Source: Leptonema illini DSM 21528
Lineage (GTDB): Bacteria > Spirochaetota > Leptospiria > Leptospirales > Leptonemataceae
Direction of reading: 5' to 3'
DNA: 64,000 nt
Assembly (NCBI RefSeq): GCF_000243335.1
Contig: NZ_JH597773.1
Span: forward strand, 4,176,115 to 4,240,114
Part shown: piece by piece, positions 61,665 through 64,000 of the stretch
Position numbering within the stretch: the stretch's first letter is position 1
How the letters are laid out: each line of letters starts with the position of its first letter
Program-made: the position numbers and the translations under genes
Notes under the pieces: generated by a model
Told to the model about the DNA's origin: nothing
Database searches by the model: none
What the model saw: only the letters and a program-made list of their open reading frames with translations

Positions 61665-63016
61665 GCCACAGCTTCTACATTACGACGCTCGGTTGTCCGA
61701 AGAATACGGCCGACAGCAGAGAGATGGAACGCTCTCTGCTGCTGGAAGGCTTTCAACCCGCCGACGACGCAGAGTCGGCCGACTTTCATCTGATCAATAC
61801 CTGCTCCTTCATCGAAAGCGCCCGCGAGCAGACCATCGAAACCGTCTTTGAGGCCATCGACGTAAAAGAGGCCGTTCAGAGCAAACGAGCCGATCAGAAG
61901 CTCGTCGTCGTCGGTTGCTTTACAGAGCGTTATCAGGCCGCCGTAACCGAGGAATGGCCCGAGGTCGATTTCAGCTTTGGAACGGGCCTGTATCACCGAG
62001 CCGGAGCTCTGATTCGCGAGGCCTTTCGCATTCCGCGTCCGCATGATTCCGAGATCTCTTCGCCGTTCGAGCATCTGAAACGCCGCGAGCGTCACCCGTA
62101 TGCGCCGGTTAAGGTGTCGGATGGCTGTGACCGCAAATGCGCCTTCTGCGCAATTCCGCAGTTCCGCGGCGCCTTTCGCAGCCGCGAGAGCGACGAGATC
62201 TTTACCGAGTGCTCCGATCTGGGAGCGGCGGGCGTGCGCGAGATCTGCCTGGTCAGTCAGGACACTAACGCCTTCGGTGGTAAGCCCGAAGCCCTTGTCG
62301 ATTTGATCGAACGCCTGAATACGATCGATTCGCTGCACTGGCTGCGCCTGCTCTATCTTTACCCCGATAAAAAGACCGAGCGCATTCTGCGCCTGCTTGC
62401 CGAGCGCGGTCTTAACCGATCGAAGCTTGTGCCGTATCTTGAAAGCCCGGTGCAGCACGTTTCGTCGTCGGTTTTGAAGGCCATGAAGCGAGCGGGGGAT
62501 TCGTCTTACTTTAAAGATCTTTTTGCGCTGGCCCGCGAGCTCTTTCCAGGCCTGGAGATCCGCACGTCGTTTCTGCTCGGATTTCCGGGCGAGACGGCCG
62601 CCGATGTCGACGAGCTGCACCGCTTCGTCGAAGAGACGCGGCTTGAGAAGATGGCTCTTTTCGCCTATTCGCCCGAAGAGGGCACAAGCGGTTATGCCCT
62701 GGGCAATCTGCCCGATCCCGACGAGACAAAAGAGCGCATCAACGAACTGCGTCAGACGCACCTGAAAGTGCTTGCAGACATCCACCTGCAGCGCGTCGGG
62801 CAAACATATAGATGTATGGTGGACGAGCTGCATCCGACTGAGATTATTTGTCGTCGCCCGCAAGACGCCCCGGAAATCGACGAGACGGTCGTCATTCCTT
62901 TCAAATATCAGAAGGGAATGAAGTTGCCCGCTCCGGGGGATCTTGTAGAGGTGGAGATCACCGGCTTCTTTGAATACGATATGGAGGGAAGGCTGACCGG
63001 GGCCGAACCTGTATGA
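61661..63016 (+). CDS. rimO: Ribosomal protein S12 methylthiotransferase RimO
   Basis: A 451-residue radical-SAM enzyme adding a methylthio group to Asp in ribosomal protein S12. The UPF0004 domain opens with TTLGCPKNTADSREME and has NTCSFIESAREQTIE. The radical-SAM cluster is SDGCDRKCAFCAIPQFRGAF (CxxxCxxC). TSFLLGFPGETAADVDELHR and a C-terminal TRAM domain complete it. CPKNTADSR and SFIESAREQ favour RimO over MiaB. ATGA overlaps with both neighbours show a tight operon. Confidence 0.94.
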   Translation: MSHSFYITTLGCPKNTADSREMERSLLLEGFQPADDAESADFHLINTCSFIESAREQTIETVFEAIDVKEAVQSKRADQKLVVVGCFTERYQAAVTEEWPEVDFSFGTGLYHRAGALIREAFRIPRPHDSEISSPFEHLKRRERHPYAPVKVSDGCDRKCAFCAIPQFRGAFRSRESDEIFTECSDLGAAGVREICLVSQDTNAFGGKPEALVDLIERLNTIDSLHWLRLLYLYPDKKTERILRLLAERGLNRSKLVPYLESPVQHVSSSVLKAMKRAGDSSYFKDLFALARELFPGLEIRTSFLLGFPGETAADVDELHRFVEETRLEKMALFAYSPEEGTSGYALGNLPDPDETKERINELRQTHLKVLADIHLQRVGQTYRCMVDELHPTEIICRRPQDAPEIDETVVIPFKYQKGMKLPAPGDLVEVEITGFFEYDMEGRLTGAEPV

Positions 63017-63726
63017 CATGGAAAGATCTTAATATTCCGAATACGCTGACCATCCTCCGGGTGCTTTCCGTTCCGTTTTTCATCTACTTTCTTCTATCGC
63101 ATTCGCTGACCCTGCGTTTCGTCGCCTTTGTTCTTTTCTCCCTGGCGTCACTTACCGATCTCGTCGACGGCTATATCGCCCGTAAGCTGAATCAGGAGAC
63201 GGAATTCGGCAAATTCCTTGATCCGCTTGCCGATAAGTTCCTGGTGCTTGGCGCCTTCATTACGTTTCTCTTCATGACCGAACAGATTCAGATCTGGATG
63301 GTGCTCTGCATCGTCGGCCGCGATATGCTGATTACCGCCCTGCGCTACCTGGCGATCTGGAAAGGGAAGAGTATGCGCACGTCGCGCTTCGGCAAGATCA
63401 AGACGGCGTTTCAGATGTTCGCCATCATCGTCATACTGCTGAGCTTCGTGCTTATCACCTACAAAGAGCGCGGCACGATCAACCAGATGTATCTACAGGG
63501 AGCGGAGCAGGGCATCGGTCCTTTTCAGATGGCCGTCGACTCACTGCTGCGTTTTATCGAGGGCCCGAACGAGAGCGTCTTTTTCGGGTTATCCTCTTTT
63601 CTGCCTTATTTCCTGATGCTATTCACGACCATTATTACGGTGATCTCAGGGCTGCGATACGTGTACGCTAACTATCAGCTGCTTCTGCCTCCTTACAGGG
63701 CTCCGAAAGAAAAGCCTGAGGCCTGA
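63013..63726 (+). CDS. pgsA: CDP-diacylglycerol-glycerol-3-phosphate 3-phosphatidyltransferase
   Basis: A 237-residue inner-membrane enzyme making phosphatidylglycerol phosphate. LNIPNTLTILRVLSVPFFIY is the PgsA opening, and LVDGYIARKLNQETEFGKFL followed by DPLADK gives the CDP-alcohol signature DG..AR...G...D...D. About five membrane segments are seen. It overlaps rimO by 4 bases. About 45 residues longer than many PgsA proteins, through an extra loop (QMYLQGAEQGIGPFQM). Confidence 0.92.
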   Translation: MTWKDLNIPNTLTILRVLSVPFFIYFLLSHSLTLRFVAFVLFSLASLTDLVDGYIARKLNQETEFGKFLDPLADKFLVLGAFITFLFMTEQIQIWMVLCIVGRDMLITALRYLAIWKGKSMRTSRFGKIKTAFQMFAIIVILLSFVLITYKERGTINQMYLQGAEQGIGPFQMAVDSLLRFIEGPNESVFFGLSSFLPYFLMLFTTIITVISGLRYVYANYQLLLPPYRAPKEKPEA

Positions 63727-63771
63727 GATCAACGAGAAGGATAACGCGATTCTACTGCGAAGGGTGCGACG

Positions 63772-64000
63772 ATGATTGACTATCTCAAGAAAGTGATGCA
63801 GGGCGAAGATCTCACCTCCGACGAGGCCCTGCGTTCCATGACCGAAATCATGACCGGACAGGCCGGCGAGATTCGCACGGCCGGCTTCTTGATCGCTCTC
63901 GCTTTAAAAGGCGAAACGGGCGAAGAGATCGAGTCCTTTGCCCGTGCGATGCGCAAGGCGGCGAAACCCTGGCCGTCGCGCGAGAAGTTCGATATCGTCG
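63772..64000 (+). CDS. trpD: Anthranilate phosphoribosyltransferase, 5' part (cut by window)
   Basis: The frame from ATG 63772 runs off the window after 76 residues: MIDYLKKVMQGEDLTSDEAL, MTGQAGEIRTAGFLIALALK and GETGEEIESFARAMRKAA. This is the all-helical N-terminal domain of TrpD/thymidine-phosphorylase-like enzymes, and the spacing favours TrpD of tryptophan synthesis. The catalytic glycine loop is outside the window. Confidence 0.85.
   Translation, partial: MIDYLKKVMQGEDLTSDEALRSMTEIMTGQAGEIRTAGFLIALALKGETGEEIESFARAMRKAAKPWPSREKFDIV

Noticed and set aside
61532-63019. Leftward open frame of 495 codons opposite rimO
   Set aside because: A full-length antisense shadow of a well-supported RimO gene in GC-rich DNA; no ribosome site or motif.

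Overview
The window reads as chromosomal DNA from a Gram-negative (diderm) spirochaete of the Leptospira/Leptonema group. This is inferred from several things: lipid A genes (LpxI, LpxB), a LolA-type carrier, lipoproteins with loose spirochaetal lipoboxes, a type III glutamine synthetase, and several proteins that look like Leptospiraceae-restricted families. Most genes are GC-rich. A few stretches (14.5-15.9 kb and the insertion sequence at 23.2-24.9 kb) look poorer in GC. No rRNA, tRNA or CRISPR array was seen.

Layout. 0-2.8 kb: leftward genes for a VOC protein (cut by the window edge), an alpha/beta hydrolase, a VanY-type carboxypeptidase and a DinB-like protein. 2.8-3.4 kb: repeat-rich spacer ending in a 10-bp dyad before the pyruvate dehydrogenase genes (E1 alpha, E1 beta, E2; no E3). 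6.9-14.2 kb: small secreted protein, PilZ protein, composite glycosyltransferase-like membrane protein, EamA exporter, sodium/solute symporter and GlnN. 14.3-16.2 kb: a small accessory block between two homologous repeats, holding an SH3 gene interrupted by an amber codon and an antitoxin without a toxin. 16.2-19.5 kb: zinc transporter, TetR regulator, glycosyltransferase and UbiA-family prenyltransferase. 19.6-25.4 kb: a decaying leftward glycoside operon (MFS transporter, DUF2804, GH2 glycosidase). The transporter is split by an IS1182-like element and the glycosidase carries a frameshift. 25.6-32.4 kb: FmdB, lpxI-lpxB, argF, then a leftward lipoprotein/Nnr/membrane-protein operon. 32.4-33.0 kb: twin 183-bp structured repeats. 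33.1-41.2 kb: the translation/RNA cluster rimP-nusA-infB-rbfA-truB-rpsO-pnp, with infB frameshifted as given. 41.3-42.4 kb: acetyltransferase and membrane protein. 42.4-46.7 kb: two neighbouring TetR-controlled cassettes, each with a dyad over its promoter. 46.7-50.4 kb: membrane protein, transglutaminase-like protein, nitrilase-like lipoprotein and a receiver domain lacking its phosphoacceptor Asp. 50.5-54.3 kb: ECF sigma factor, zinc-finger anti-sigma and a large DUF1566 lipoprotein. 54.5-64 kb: dut, a chemotaxis receptor, ftsK, lolA-like, rodZ-like, rimO, pgsA and the start of trpD.

How the genes work together. The PDH genes make acetyl-CoA. GlnN assimilates ammonia. lpxI and lpxB make lipid A precursors. 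The rimP-pnp cluster couples transcription, ribosome assembly and RNA decay. ftsK, rodZ-like, lolA and pgsA serve division and envelope building. Five genes carry single-base or stop-codon lesions (SH3 gene, GH2, transposase, infB, transglutaminase). Because infB is normally essential, at least that lesion may be a sequence error. All family names come from motif recognition by eye; no database search was run.
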